NCBI GenBank assembly: GCA_029168955.1
Contig: JAPDOI010000122.1
Span: 650,501 to 714,500, forward strand
DNA length: 64,000 nucleotides
Origin: Aplectana chamaeleonis
Lineage: Eukaryota; Nematoda; Chromadorea; Rhabditida; Cosmocercidae
Direction of reading: 5' to 3'
Below the pieces are notes generated by a model that was given only the letters and a program-made list of their open reading frames with translations, was not told the origin of the DNA and did not search any database. Position 1 is the stretch's first letter, and the number at the start of each line of letters is the position of its first letter. The translations under genes and the position numbers were made by a program. This document shows positions 1-11,700 of the stretch, piece after piece.

Positions 1-18
1 TGGGAAATTGTCCTAGGT

Positions 19-308
19 CATTGTTATACCCCACGTCAGGCCTGTCGCGGTCGCAGAGCACTGCTACGTCGCTGTCGCTGAGGGCCAGCCGTCGCAGTGC
101 ACTGCACTGCGACGGACAGCCGCGACAGCGACCGATCACCGCACGGTTTCCACATTTCAGGCAAACATCCCCTTTCGAGCCAGCGACCGCGACAGGTGCC
201 GCAAACTGTTCCTGCGACAGCATTTTTCTACTGTGGTGGCCTGGTCCCGGCACGATTCGTAACAGTTGACCGCACCTGTCGCGGTCGCAAAGTTTTGGTA
301 TAACAATG
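19..308. mobile_element. 290-bp palindromic MITE inserted in the foldback arm
   Basis: The ends are a perfect 12-bp inverted repeat, cattgttatacc (19-30) and ggtataacaatg (297-308). A 15-bp motif, cctgtcgcggtcgca, occurs directly at 41-55 and 275-289. A perfect 12-bp-arm hairpin with a 3-nt loop is centred near 106. The related sequence at 2,688-2,712 reads straight across the junction (aaattgtcttaagactg in reverse complement) without this block, so the block is an insertion. No ORF of substance. Confidence 0.65.
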
Positions 309-494
309 GCCTTAAGACTGCGGGGAATGAGGTGGTGAAGTCGTTCAATCTAAAAACAATTCAAAAATATATGTGGCTGCTTTTGGGCGATCGGTATCGA
401 GATGGTGGACTGCCGGTGCGCCCCGAAACCACCCTATCTAGAACACACAGCGCCGCCGATCGGCCGTTTGACCATCCCACATCAGAGAAACTCA

Positions 495-845
495 CGGCCC
501 GTCCGCGGCGGCAGATGAGCTTTACGGACGGTCCGCGGCGCTTGACGGCTGATCCGCGGCACAATTGATAATGGGACGGTCAAACGGCCGATCCGCGGCG
601 CCGTGTGTTCTCGATGGGGTGGTTTCGGGGCGCACCGGCAGTCCATCATCGGCTTCGATACCGATCTGCACCAACCAAGCAGCCACATATATGTTTGTAT
701 TGTTTTTGGATTGAACGACTCAGACAAACTCACGGCTCGTCTGCGGGGGCAGATGCGCTTTCAGGACGGTCCGCGGCGCTTGGCGGCTGATCCGCGGCAC
801 GATTGATAGTGGGACGGGTCAAACGGCCGATCCCGCGGCGCTGTT
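495..845. repeat. CCGCGG-rich short repeat clusters
   Basis: The motif g(g/a)tccgcggcg recurs about four times at 495-603 and three times at 765-841, with spacing of roughly 25-35 bp. The same motif returns at 2,455-2,575 and in decayed form at 7,450-7,605. It marks the G+C-rich core of the composite foldback elements in this part of the window. Confidence 0.6.
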
Positions 846-965
846 TGTTTTCGAGGGGTGGCTCCGGGGCGCACCGCCAATCCACCATCTCAATACTCAT
901 CGATCAAAAGCAGCCACATATATTTTTGATTTGTTTTTGGATTGCACGTTTCCGCCACCTGATTC

Positions 966-1725
966 CCCGCAGTCTTAGACAATTTTCCAGCCGCTTTGAC
1001 TTCGGCTTTATCGTGGCTATTTGTAACTTCTTTCAAACCGTTATATCTACATGCACGCTAATTATATTCTTTCTAGATGCCATCGCGGTAACTTCTAGGG
1101 CAGAAAAATTCCTGATGGTAAGTAAATTTTCATATTCTCGTTCATTTTTGAGATTCTCTTCTGATTTTGTTATTTTCTCATTCAAATAATTTTCATGATT
1201 GTTTGGTTTCAATATTCTCCTCGTATTTTTTTCAAGAATAGTACCGGTTTGATACTGACTTTGATCGATTTCGGCATGAAACCAGATCTACTCCTAGAAA
1301 ATCCAAAAATCCCATATAAATCACTGGAAATGTAAGGAAGGAAAACAAAAAGAGAGAATTACAAAAATAAACGTGAAATGAAAAAATTACCTACCACTGT
1401 GTAATTTTTTCTCCCTAGAAGTTGTTGCGGAAAGCCATCTGGAAGGATACAATTGTAGTGTGCATGTAGATATACTAATACTTTAACCTATGAAGAAACA
1501 CAGAAGGACGGGTTTGGTCACAGAAGCCAATAAAATTGAAAGAAAATGAAAAAACACCTACAATCAGCTTATCGGCTACGGCGCCAGAATATCGACGTCC
1601 GGCTTGAGCGATGATGGTCATGAAGCGTCTCAATACACACGCAATTGCGGAGGGGAATTTGACGCAGAGAAGCACAGTACATGAACTCTGTTTCCATCGA
1701 GTGGGATATTCTAGTAGAGCACCAC
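966..1725. repeat. Dispersed 760-bp repeat, copy 1, with an internal palindromic MITE
   Basis: This segment is collinear with 2,690-3,455 over its full length, with scattered substitutions and small indels. It contains its own inverted repeat: tatctacatgcac at 1,044-1,056 pairs with gtgcatgtagata near 1,461-1,473, and the arms continue inward for about 50-60 bp through a ttctaggg/ccctagaa block. The inner element is therefore about 1,042-1,474. AT-rich, no plausible ORF. Confidence 0.65.
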
Positions 1726-1769
1726 TCCCACCAGATTAGATGGAAATAGTCAGGTTTGCCTTCACCCTC

Positions 1770-2421
1770 AATCGACTCCATTGGCCGTAGAGACAGATTT
1801 TCGGCATTGTTGCACGCTCTTCGCTATGCTTTCTTATCTCCTCAGAAAGCATCAGTATCACAATTTCGCAGGGTTGCTCCTACCGTACGACTTATTTTCA
1901 GAGGAAGAACAGCTCAATTTACATGTAACAGAACTGGTTTCGATGTGCATTCGTAGACTTGTTCATTTTATGGCATATTGCAATGCATGCCCATGGTAAC
2001 ACAAACAACTGATTGTGCAATAACTATGTGTTACAGGTCTTCAGTCTAAACTAATATTACAAAGTTGTTGCTTTTAAGAGTCAGTATAAATATGAGCTCT
2101 CGATTTCGGAGAATTTACAGCTCATGATCATACATTAATCATTTGTTCATAATCATAATTATACATCACCGATGTCTAAAAGATTGCAATAAAATATAAT
2201 ATTTTCACAATACTTCAGCGATACATGTCACAGTTGTACAGCTAAACTATATCGAAACCAGTTATGCATGTCAAGCGAGCTGTCCTACTCTTGAAATTAA
2301 CTCGTACGATGGAGAAGTCCTGCAAAATTGTGATATTGAGGCTTTCTGAGGAGTATGGAGTGCTAGCGCGAAAAGCGTACTCCAATGCCAAAATCTTAAT
2401 CCCACGACCAATGAGTCGGAT
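1770..2421. mobile_element. 650-bp palindromic MITE (family B), intact copy
   Basis: Long imperfect terminal inverted repeats: the left arm at about 1,770-1,944 is the reverse complement of the right arm at about 2,251-2,421. Examples are the actggtttcgat / atcgaaaccagt and ctcagaaagc / gctttctgag pairs. The unique centre is AT-rich and has no ORF. A second copy of the same element lies in three pieces at 3,831-3,894, 6,034-6,472 and about 7,231-7,406. Confidence 0.75.
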
Positions 2422-2454
2422 CGGGCTGGGCTGATATAACATTATTCAATAGGA

Positions 2455-2690
2455 AGGTCCGCGGCGGCTCGCAGGACGATCCGCAGCGCCTGCAGCGCGA
2501 TCCGCGGCGCCTGCAGGACGATCCGCGGCGCTGGCAGGATGGTCCGCGGCGCATTGCCGGCGCATCCGCGGCTTCGGTGAAGGATCGTCCGGTCGTCGGC
2601 CGTCGGACGATCCTGCAAAAGCGATCCTGCAAAAGCTTCGCAGGATCGTCTGAAGCGCCTTGTCTGAAGGACTTCACCACCAATTTCCCG
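2455..2690. repeat. CCGCGG-rich core, second copy
   Basis: About six copies of a (g/a)tccgc(g/a)gcg motif at 2,455-2,575, then ggatcgtcc/ggacgatcc inverted pairs and a cttcaccacc...cccgcagtc junction into the second 760-bp repeat. The same order of parts occurs before 966, which shows that the whole block was duplicated. Confidence 0.55.
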
Positions 2691-3455
2691 CAGTCTTAAG
2701 ACAATTTCCCAGCCGCTGGCTTCGACTTCCTCGTATTTATAACTTCTTCAAACCTTTATATCTACATGCACGCTAATTATTCTTTCTAGATGCCGTCGCA
2801 ACAACTTCTAGGGCAGAAAAAATTCCCGACGGTAAGTAAATTTTCATACTCTCGTTCATTTTTGAGATTCTCTTCTGATTTTGTTTTTTTCATTCAGAAA
2901 TAATTTTCATAAATGTTTGGTTTCGTAATTCTCCTCATGTGCTTTTTTTCAAGAATAGTTCCGGTTTGATACCGACTTCGATCAATTTCGGCATGAACCT
3001 CAGATCTACCCTAGAAAACCAAACAATCATCAGTATAAATCACTGGAAATGTAAGGAACAAAAACAAAGAGAATAACAAAAAGAGAGAATAAATAAAAAT
3101 AAACGTGAAATGAAAATTACCTACTCACCGTGAATTTTTTCTCCCCTAGAAGTTGTTATTGCGAGGCATTATCTGGAAGAAAAATTGTTGTGCATGTAGA
3201 TATAACACTTTAATATATGAAGACACACAGAAGGACGGGGATAGTCACAGAAGACAAGAAAATTGAAGAAAATGAAAAAACACCTACAATACGCTGATCG
3301 ATCGCTACGGCGCACACGAATCTCGTCCGGCTCGAGCGCGTGCGGCCGCGAAGCGTCTCAATACGCAATTGCAGGAGCGGAATTTGACGTGCAGAGAAGC
3401 ACAGTACGTGAACCCTTTTCCATCAGTCGAGTGGGATATTCTAGTAGAGCGCAGT
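2690..3455. repeat. Dispersed 760-bp repeat, copy 2
   Basis: Collinear with 966-1,725. The inner palindromic element is at about 2,757-3,204, with tatatctacatgcac and gtgcatgtagatata at its ends. Copy 2 retains the segment from the cccgcagtc motif to the agtagagc motif. A separate MITE lies just downstream of that last motif. Confidence 0.65.
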
Positions 3456-3609
3456 CCTTATATTCTCGCTCCAGTATGTTTTGGCTTACGCAATCAATCC
3501 GCTTACAGTAACCAGAAAAATCAAATCGATCGCCGCCGCAACTGCCCGCCTCTAGCCGCTGACTGGTTTATAAGGATTCTCTGATGACCTCTGGGATGGC
3601 CGATTAGCA

Positions 3610-3785
3610 GGCCATCGTGATTAACATCGTGTATTAACACCCCGAAGAGGCGGGAGAAACGGGGGAGGACTAGCTTCCTGATTGGACGCAACGCGGGCTA
3701 GCCCTGCGATGCGTCTCAATCAAGAGACTTTCCCTCGCTCCCCGTTTCTCCCGCCTCCTCAGGGTGCTGTTAAGATACGATGGCC
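3610..3785. mobile_element. 176-bp palindromic MITE
   Basis: The left arm ggccatcgt...aggcgggagaaacgggg (3,610-3,665) is the approximate reverse complement of the right arm ccccgtttctcccgcctcc...acgatggcc (about 3,738-3,785). It lies between the second 760-bp repeat and the second family B MITE, where copy 1 (around 1,722-1,735) has no such sequence. It is therefore part of a later insertion of about 330 bp. Confidence 0.6.
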
Positions 3786-3894
3786 CTGCTCACTCCCAAC
3801 CAGATGGAAACAGAGTCAGTTCGCCCACCCCAACCGACTCATTGGCCGTGAGACAGATTTCGGCATTGAAGCACGCTTTCCGTGCTAGCCTTTT

Positions 3895-6033
3895 CTTCTT
3901 CTTCTTTGCAGCCACAGAGAGGGGTTCTGTCATAGGTTCAGAAACTCGGCCACTAGCACTGGGTTCGTCCACAGATCCATTGTCGTCAATGTAGTCGGTC
4001 TCTTCGGGCAATTGAACAGGTGCGCAGTAGTATGCCCTTGACTACCGCAATCTGGACACTCGTCAGGTTTGCTGTTATTTGTCAATCCTATACAAATATG
4101 ACATAAGCATGGGGAGTGTCCCACAGCGTAACGATGCAAGGGTGCACCTGGCACGCCTGCCAAATTCCATCTCTGTCTCGCTGACCTTTGGAGGTGCGAT
4201 TCCCAGGATGGAGAGTTATGGCAACTCTGCTCTGGGCGTTCCTTCACGATTCGGGTATGCTCCGCGCGCAAGAGACGGAGAGCGTTCTTGTTGTGCTTCG
4301 GTCCATCTCTGCGCACATCTACTTCTCGACGGAGCATCAGCGAAGGGCCTTTCTGATACATCTCTCTCTCACCGGGTTTAGTACTCTTCGCGATGGATGA
4401 TTCTTCGGCTGCTTCACGATGTTAATGTACATTTGTTGCGCCTGGAGTTGGCAGTGGTCTCTAACTGGGCAATATGCGCGCTTTCTGGCGTGTAAGTGCT
4501 CTATTAAGAGCTTCTAGAACAGCCTGTTGCAACTCGCAGAAACAGCACCATTTTGGACGCGCTGCAGCTTGGACCAAGAGGTAGGTGTCCGACACGATGT
4601 GCTGCCAGACTGGCGCAGCATACTCCAAGGCAGGTTGCACAATAGCCTTATACGTGGTCAGGATCGTTTCTTTGTTGCATCCCCAGGACGTTCCACCGAG
4701 CACGCAGGACGTTGAGTCTTGTTTTCACTGTGGCTTACTTCTGCTCAGTGTTCTTATGAAAACTCCTCAACGAAGGATCCAACACGAGTCCAAGTAATTT
4801 GGGGAATCGGGTGGCCTGCAATTGAGTTTCTGTCCCATTTCACCATAGGATGGGCATTGTGCTCTGCATTATCAGTGGGAAAAGACGGTGACGGACGATT
4901 TGGAGGAAAGAGACTGTGAGCATTTTTGCGATCGAAGAAACATTTCGAACTCGATCAAGTAGCCATTGATCTTACTTCTGAGTGGCTACCTTAATGTCGC
5001 GATCTCGGCACAGAATAGTAATATCATCCGCGTATGCAACGACCTTGATGTCTTCAGGAGGAACGGGCAAATCTTCTAGATATAAACTGAAAAGTGCAGG
5101 CGATAAACTCCTCCTTGAGGGACACCAGCGGCGATGGGGATGCTATTGGAAACATGTCCCTGGAATAGCACATTTGCCCGACGTCCTTTAGTGAAGGCAG
5201 TTATCCACCGCTTCTGCCATGTGGCTTGATGGTAGACTTCAACACTCTCTGATAGTAGGCCTAGATTGACAGTGTCAAATGCCTTTGTTAAGTCGAGGGC
5301 CACAGCCAACAGTACGTTGAGGGTTTCATGGCATTGAAGCCGTGTCCAGCACATAGCTCCCAATTTCCAACAAGGCCGTAGTGGTCGAATGTAATTTACG
5401 GAAACCATGCTGATGCCGTTGCTTGTTGTTGTGTTCGGCCAGCTCCTCCACAACCAGTTTTTCGGCAATTTTGGCGATGGGTGAGAGCAGACTGATCGGC
5501 CGGTACCCTTTAGCCGTGGATGGTGACTTTCCCGGCTTCGGCAGTGGAATAACACGAGCCACTTTCTAATTTAGGGGTAAAGTACATGTACGAAACGATG
5601 TATTTATCACGTCAGCAATAAAGGGCAGTAGTTCACTGGGCAGTCTCTTCAGGACTGCAGGGCTCAAACCGTCTGGCCCTAATGCCTTCCGGAGTTGCTC
5701 ATCTCGCTTTATTACCTTCTCGACCTGTGTGCAGGCGTGACTGCATCATCTTACATCCATGAGAGGCAACTTACAGAGTTCCCGTACAGTTATTCTATTC
5801 TGCTTCTCTCTTTTGGTTCTAGTGATGAAAAAATGCTTCCCAAGAGCATTTTGCGGCCTCTCTTCCTGATTTGAAGACTCCACCTTCAAATTCAATCGTG
5901 GAATTGTCGGCGGAGGTGAACTTTCCGGAGATCCTTTTCAAGGCCTTCCACGTTGCTGCTGCATCATTTCTGAAGTTCATCTTCTCAGTGAACTTTTCCC
6001 ACGTTTCCTTCTTGTGCCTGTCAAGGTCCTTCC
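3895..6033 (-). mobile_element. Jockey/CR1-like non-LTR retrotransposon, 5'-truncated
   Basis: Flanked by an exact 12-bp direct repeat, tgctagcctttt, at 3,883-3,894 and 6,034-6,045, the target-site duplication of an LINE-type insertion. On the minus strand the element ends in a (GAA)n-rich tail next to 3,895 and has no LTRs. It carries the reverse transcriptase and a C-terminal cysteine/histidine motif but no endonuclease, so it is 5'-truncated upstream of the RT domain. Superfamily placement within the Jockey/CR1 group is from recalled motif order, not from a tree. Confidence 0.85.
3930..5562 (-). pseudogene. Reverse transcriptase ORF of the Jockey/CR1-like element (broken)
   Basis: Reading the minus strand from about 5,562 down, RT fingers show PLPKPGK and YRPISLLS, followed by a QHGFR segment, ALDLTKAFDTV (the first catalytic aspartate), GVPQGGV, and a YADD active site encoded at 5,023-5,034. 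Further down come a TYKAIVQPALEYAAPVW segment (about 4,600-4,680) and a C-terminal motif with CPDCGSQGHTTAHLFNCP ending in a DLW...AEFLNL tail (about 3,930-4,110). The catalytic residues survive, but frameshifts and stops split the frame into at least four pieces, so the copy is dead. In life the product would copy its own RNA at a nicked target. Confidence 0.85.
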
Positions 6034-6472
6034 TGCTAGCCTTTTAACCTCCTCAGAAAGCATCAGTATCACAATTTCGCAGGATTGCTCTACCGTACGA
6101 CTTATTTTCAGAGGTAGAACAGCTCAACTGATATCTAGAACTGGTTTCGATGTGCATTCGAAGACTTGTTCAGTTTATAGCATATTGCAAATGTATGCGC
6201 TATGGTACCATGAAAGAACTGATTGTGCAATAACTTCAGTCTTACAGGTCTTCAGTTTAAACTAATATTACAAAGACTATTGCTTAAGAGTCATAAAATA
6301 TCAGCTCGATTTCCCGAGAATTTGCAGCTCATGATCATACATTAATCATTTGTTCATAATCATAACTATACATCACTGATGTCTAAAAGATTGCAATAAA
6401 ATATAATAGTTTCACAATACTTTTTCAGCGATACATGTCACAGTTGTACAGCTAAACTATATCGAAAGACAA

Positions 6473-7230
6473 TTGAGGGGAGATCGAGCAGTTCTAGGCT
6501 GCTTGAGAAGAACTCCGATAGGATCAAGGGGACAAGAGGTAGAAGTGAGGGATATATATATATATATAGTATGGATATATAGAGAGTATATATACCTATA
6601 TATATATATATAGGTATATATATATGGCCATATGAGTCGATATATGGATATATATCCTATCCGATCAACCCGTGGTGGTGCTCTCAGGACTGGTCAATCT
6701 GCGGCTGTCTGACCGATCGTCTGACTGGGTGTTTGCAATTTCCTGCAATTTTCGATTGGCAGTCCGCTGTTGTATGTCACATCAGACCGGTCGTGAAAGA
6801 CGAGTTAAATAGGGCCGCGCATCAGCTCGCTACTCCGTGGTGACCATCAGCTGTTGCAAGGATCAAACCAGTCAACGTTTCCGCAAAAATCGTGGTCCGG
6901 GACTCACCGAGGTGCGTGACGATGTCCGTGAGTTTCCTCAATGAAGAATCAGTCTGGGTTAACGCACCAGAAGCAGATATATGGCAAATTTCTCAGTGGA
7001 GATCAGACCACTAGAGGGTGTTAGCATTATCGCGTCCCTGGAAGTTTCCGTACAGTGAAGAATCTTTGTACCACCGAGGGGCGCCATATTGCGATCCTTT
7101 ATATACATAAAATATGATTTGTGATGGTAGCAGTTGGAAACCGATCACAGTTTGGCGTTTGAGCTTTTCATTACAAGCTGGTAATCAAGAGATGGGTATG
7201 GTATATCAGCTGCAACCTAAAGCTTTCAGC
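6473..7230. mobile_element. Insertion in the family B MITE, related to the satellite-region leader
   Basis: This block is absent from MITE copy 1, where atatcgaaacc continues directly into agttatgcatg. It contains a TA-rich stretch (6,550-6,660), then a segment with gtggtggtg, gtctgaccg and tttcctgcaattttc that matches in order, but with many differences, the leaders at 28,058, 53,579 and 55,815. A ccgtggtgaccatcagctgttgc motif also matches the start of the 58-bp units. It looks like an old member of the leader family. Confidence 0.45.
6548..6662. repeat. TA-rich simple repeat
   Basis: Imperfect runs of (TA)n and GGTATATA between 6,548 and 6,662, part of the insertion above. It can fold on itself. 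Confidence 0.7.
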
Positions 7231-7449
7231 AAACGCAGTTATCGCATGTTAGTCCGAGCTGTTTCTACTCGCGAAAATAGCTCTTAAAGATGGAGAAATC
7301 TTGCCAAGGTATTGTGATATTGGCAAAACCTGAGAGTATGGAAGATGCTAGCGCGAAAAGCGCTCTCCAATGCCGTAAAATCTGTCCCACGGCCTTAATG
7401 AGTCAGCATATTGAAGATGAGCTGAACAACAATATTCAAAGGACTGTCA

Positions 7450-7605
7450 CGGCGGCTCTCAGATCGATGTCCACGGCTGATCAGGACGATCCGCTGGCGC
7501 CTGGGGCGATCCGCGGCGCTGGCAAGATGGTCACGGCGCGTGCTGGCATCCGCAGCTTCGCGTGAGGGATCGAATCGGTCGTCGGCCGCGGACGATCCTG
7601 CAAAG
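7450..7605. repeat. CCGCGG-rich core, third, decayed copy
   Basis: Follows the right end of the split MITE in the same order as 2,455-2,660 follows MITE copy 1: gatccgctggcgcc, gatccgcggcgctgg, a cggcgcg motif, and a tcgtcggccg...ggacgatcctgcaaa ending. It supports a tandem duplication of the whole block. Confidence 0.5.
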
Positions 7606-7609
7606 CAGC

Positions 7610-8757
7610 CTGCAGGCTATGCTCCTTTGGGCTTCAATATAAGTGCCTTTAACATTTGAAATTATAAAGTGCCCATCCCATGCAGGCGGTGCATTGTCGC
7701 GTCGTGGCGTGCAGCGCCGCTTTCTCACCCCTTCTTCACCTGCTTTCTCTTGCCTTTCTCAATCCTGCTCGTTGGAGAAAGGTTTAAATCACGACCACTT
7801 GTTCCTTTATACAGAAACTGTAAACGACTGGATGGATTGGTGAAAGTGTCCGGGGAATAAGAGCTGTTATTTGAGAATTTCCGAGAATTTGTCTTCCGAC
7901 CAGCGATACCTCTTCAACCAGTTTGTCGCTGCAGGTCCCTGCTCAAACGAATAATCAGCTTACCTAGAATTACGATGTACCATAGCTGAAATATGAGTTA
8001 TTTCGCCCTTTGGGGTAGTGCGAAAGACAAGCGGGATTTCGATGGTTCTACTGGGCATTATTGGCACCACTCGATTGCTACTGTCACTATACTTACCAGG
8101 CTTGCTGAATCCACAATATTCACGCAAAATTTAACCTCCCGGTGAGCTCCATTGAGGTATTCAAAGCCTACTTTTGACAGAATGGATTTTTGAAAATTTT
8201 GCATCACATGTCGAGGTTACATTAGTGCGAGATTTCATTTCCTTACCGCCTTCAACCACGTAATGCCTAGCAAGGGTGCAAAGGTCCAGTTGATTTGAAA
8301 CAATACTGGTATAATGTATACACATACAAATAATTGTCCACAGTGATGGTATGCTAACGATCCTACAGGGTCCACCTGATGCAAGTATACTGTATATCCG
8401 AGATAATTCTTCGGATAATGCAAAGTGTAATCCTGTGGCCCGGAAATTGGTTCGATTCAGATATGGGCGTTTCAAGAATTTTCGGATAATGGATCAATTC
8501 AGACACATGCTATTTTCCACACTTCAGATGCAGAATTTCGGTCAGATAAATCCGGGATTTTCATTGTCTCACCGTCAAAGTTGAGGTAAACCACGTTGAA
8601 AAATTAAACCTAAGGTACTCAACGCAGAGCCTGGGTTGAAAACACTGCCATAATTGACAAACAGCGGTACTTCATTGCTGTATCAGGCAGCATGTTATCG
8701 CGATGAAGATTTGTTTACATAGTTTTATTAATATGCAATTCCCCAAAATGAACTAGG
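7610..8757. other. No recognisable feature
   Basis: Mixed-composition DNA with short open frames only (none over about 105 codons, none with recognisable motifs). I see no inverted repeat or splice-site pattern strong enough to report. Confidence 0.5.
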
Positions 8758-11700
8758 GTGTATACATACCGATCTGTTGGTACCTGCTCGTTGGTGCCCC
8801 CTGCTTCTACTGAACCCAGCAGACGTTTGAAGTGTACACAGGGAACGTTCGAGCGATATAGCGTGCACAACTATATCGCGAAAGCATCCCGCACATTGCA
8901 TAAAGGGCTGTCGCCGTCCGGCACACTACGCCTGGTCCATAACACCTTAGATCCGTACCTAGGAGTCATGAGTTCCTTTGGCTACAGCTTCGCACAATTT
9001 CCGCCACCTGAACTGTTCATCGATCGCTGCGTCGAGTGATATCCAAAAAACCGCGCTATCCAGACTTCTGAGCTATTTCCATGCACCGTTTGCTGCTTTG
9101 CAGGAAACCCGCCTCAAGCTGATAGATGGAGGCCGTCATCAGCGTCGGAGAGTACACCAATTCACTGCGGTAACGCTGACGATAGGAGAGTAGGAGGCTG
9201 TGCAATAGCTGTAAAGGAAGGATTTCAATGGTATGGTCAAGGAGTTCGGCTCAACGTCTCGTGTCCGGAATGCATTCGTACGACTGCGGGATCACAGAGG
9301 ATTCAATCTGTGGATAGTGAGTGCTCATGCGCCCACTGAAACCGCCGAAAGACAATTCGAAGAGGAATGCGTTTACTAGGAACTCAATACGTTGCTGGCC
9401 AGGATACCTTGTCAACATGCTGTTGTCGGGGGATTGACGCAATGCGAAGATGGGACTTGATCAGAATCCGAAGTACTTCTGCAAATGGTTCTACCCAGTG
9501 GAGCAAACATCGGACAATGGCTACCGCCTTGTCGACTTTTGTGAACGCAGTGGTCTGATTATTGCATCGACATTCAAGAGAATCATCGCCGCCATCAGCT
9601 TACGTGGCAGGACCAACCCGGCTATCTCCAGAAGAGCAGCGGAAGCGGAAGATGACACAACTTTGAAACCACAGCTTGACTATGTCCTGACGTGAGAATA
9701 TTCCAGTATCGGACATTCGAGAAGATCTAGAGCTGTGGATGTCGCATTCGATTCGGATCACCGTCCTGTTCTGCTGTTGAACTTCACTGCAAAGGATTCA
9801 TAAGAGGCAGGCGAGGGGCTCAGCCCTCTCCAGAGGATTGACGCAATGAGAAGTCTCAGAGATGGAAAGAGTGCAGAAGAATTTCTGACAACGCGTTTCC
9901 TATTCACATCGGAGTACGGACTAAGAAGAAACTTTGCGACGCAGATTCTTTGTCATGTGCATCCAGGACGCTTCGAAAGAGGCACTCCGGTTGTACAGCC
10001 TAAGAAGAAGTTCGCCTACGTCTCAGAAGAAACAACATCTACCTACAACAGAGTATGTGCTCTCCCGAACTCAGGAAACTTCGTGGAGGAGGAAGCGTTC
10101 GAGGAAGGAAGTTGCGTCGGCAGCTTCAAAGTGACCGCGAACGAGGAGTGGACGTAGAGCTAAGGAGTTCGAGAAGGCTTGGGAGGAGAAGAATCCGAAG
10201 AAAGCCTAAGCACGTTGCTGCGACAGTATAGCGGGAAGATGAAAGGAGATGTTCTCCTGTCTTGAACACTACCAATGGAGTTGCAGTTGGTGATGCGACG
10301 CTGCCAATATGGAAGGATTACTTCAGTTCACTACTGAATCGTCCAGCGCCATCAGTACCTGAGGCTCCCGCATGTTCAGAGAGCACATTACGATGTCAGG
10401 TGAGGAACCGCCGACTGAGTCTGAAGTTTTGGATTGTGTCCGGAAAATGAAGAATGGAAAGGCAGGTGGAGATGACAACATCACTGCTGAAATGCTGAAA
10501 GCTCTTCACTCCGTCTGGGATTCGTGAAATGACCAACACCATCCGTGCCATATGGATGAGCGAAGGATACCTGATCTCGTGGAGACATGCGATCATCAAT
10601 TGCCTTCACAAGAAGCTATCCGTCACGGATCCTACAAGAACTACAGAGGAATCTCTCTCTACTTCGTGTATCGTAGCGTACAAGGTTTTAGAACGTATCA
10701 TTCTCGAGCGACTTATCAAACATCGTGAAGGAACGACCAGAGATGAGCAAGCCGGTTTTCGACCTGGAAGATCGACCATCGACCGGCGTTCAGTTCGTCG
10801 AGAAGAGTAATTGAATCGTGGCAGCGGTTTTCAGTTTGAAGCCATTACAGCTTGCTTTTTTTGGACTTTGAAGCCGCGTTCGACTCCTCCTCATCGTGAT
10901 CGATTGCTCAATGCTCTGCGAGCAGATGGAGTCCCGGAAAAGCAGTATGTTCGTTAATCGAGGACATGAACAAAGGAACAACAGCAGCAGTTCGTACACC
11001 TGTCGGATTTACGTCCGGCTTTCGAGGTGAAAACAGGAGTAAGGCAAAGGAGCCGTTGCAGGACCTTTTCTTTCAACTTCGCCCGTTGATGACATCATGC
11101 GTAGAGTTGCAGAACAGTTTCCTGCGGATGTGATCCTAACACCATCAGGACGCTGCCTTGTCTGACCTTTAATGGGTGCGCCTGACGACATTTGTGTTAT
11201 TCGCTGAAAAACAACGCAAAACTGCAAAGGATTGTCAATCTCGTTGCAAGGTATGCAGCAGCCTATGGAGTTCGTCTTCGTCCTGACAAATGCAAGCAGA
11301 TGTTGGTCTCTCAGAGGCTTTCAACTGAAGTTTGTGTGGACGGACAACGTATCGAACTGGTGGACGATTTCTGTTATTTGGGCTGTTTGCTGAAGAACGA
11401 TGGTAGTTATGCAGCGGATATTCGACAACGATGTGCGAAAGCTACGTCTGCATTCAATTCTCTAACCAAGTGTTTGTGGTCTACCACCATCGCGAAGGAA
11501 GTCAAGTTGCGCGTCTACCTATCCGCTATTCGCCCTATCATGATGTACGGATCGGAGACGTGGGCAGCACCGAAAACGCAGATGGAAAGGTTGATTGCAC
11601 GGAGAGGAAGCTTTTAGGCGTTTGCTTGATATTTCTGGCCGCGTGTATGCCATAACGAAGACCTTTACAAGGAAATCGACGCAGTACATCAACGCTTGAC

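Larger units (their letters stand above)
1..990. mobile_element. Foldback (inverted-repeat) element, left end cut by the window edge
   Basis: Positions 1-12 plus 311-381 form a left arm that reads, in reverse complement, closely like the right arm at 906-990; both contain the aagcagccacatatat and ccccgcagtctta motifs. A further copy of the arm motif lies inside at about 675-735. The core holds two clusters of a CCGCGG-rich motif. No coding capacity is visible, so this is a non-autonomous foldback element. The left arm is interrupted by the smaller MITE at 19-308. Superfamily unknown. Confidence 0.6.
3831..7406. mobile_element. Family B MITE, second copy, in three pieces
   Basis: Three segments collinear with 1,770-2,421: 3,831-3,894, 6,034-6,472 and about 7,231-7,406. 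The first gap is filled by a minus-strand retrotransposon flanked by a 12-bp target duplication. The second gap (6,473-about 7,230) is filled by a TA-rich segment related to the leader repeats of the satellite region. With both gaps removed, the element aligns end to end with copy 1. Confidence 0.7.
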
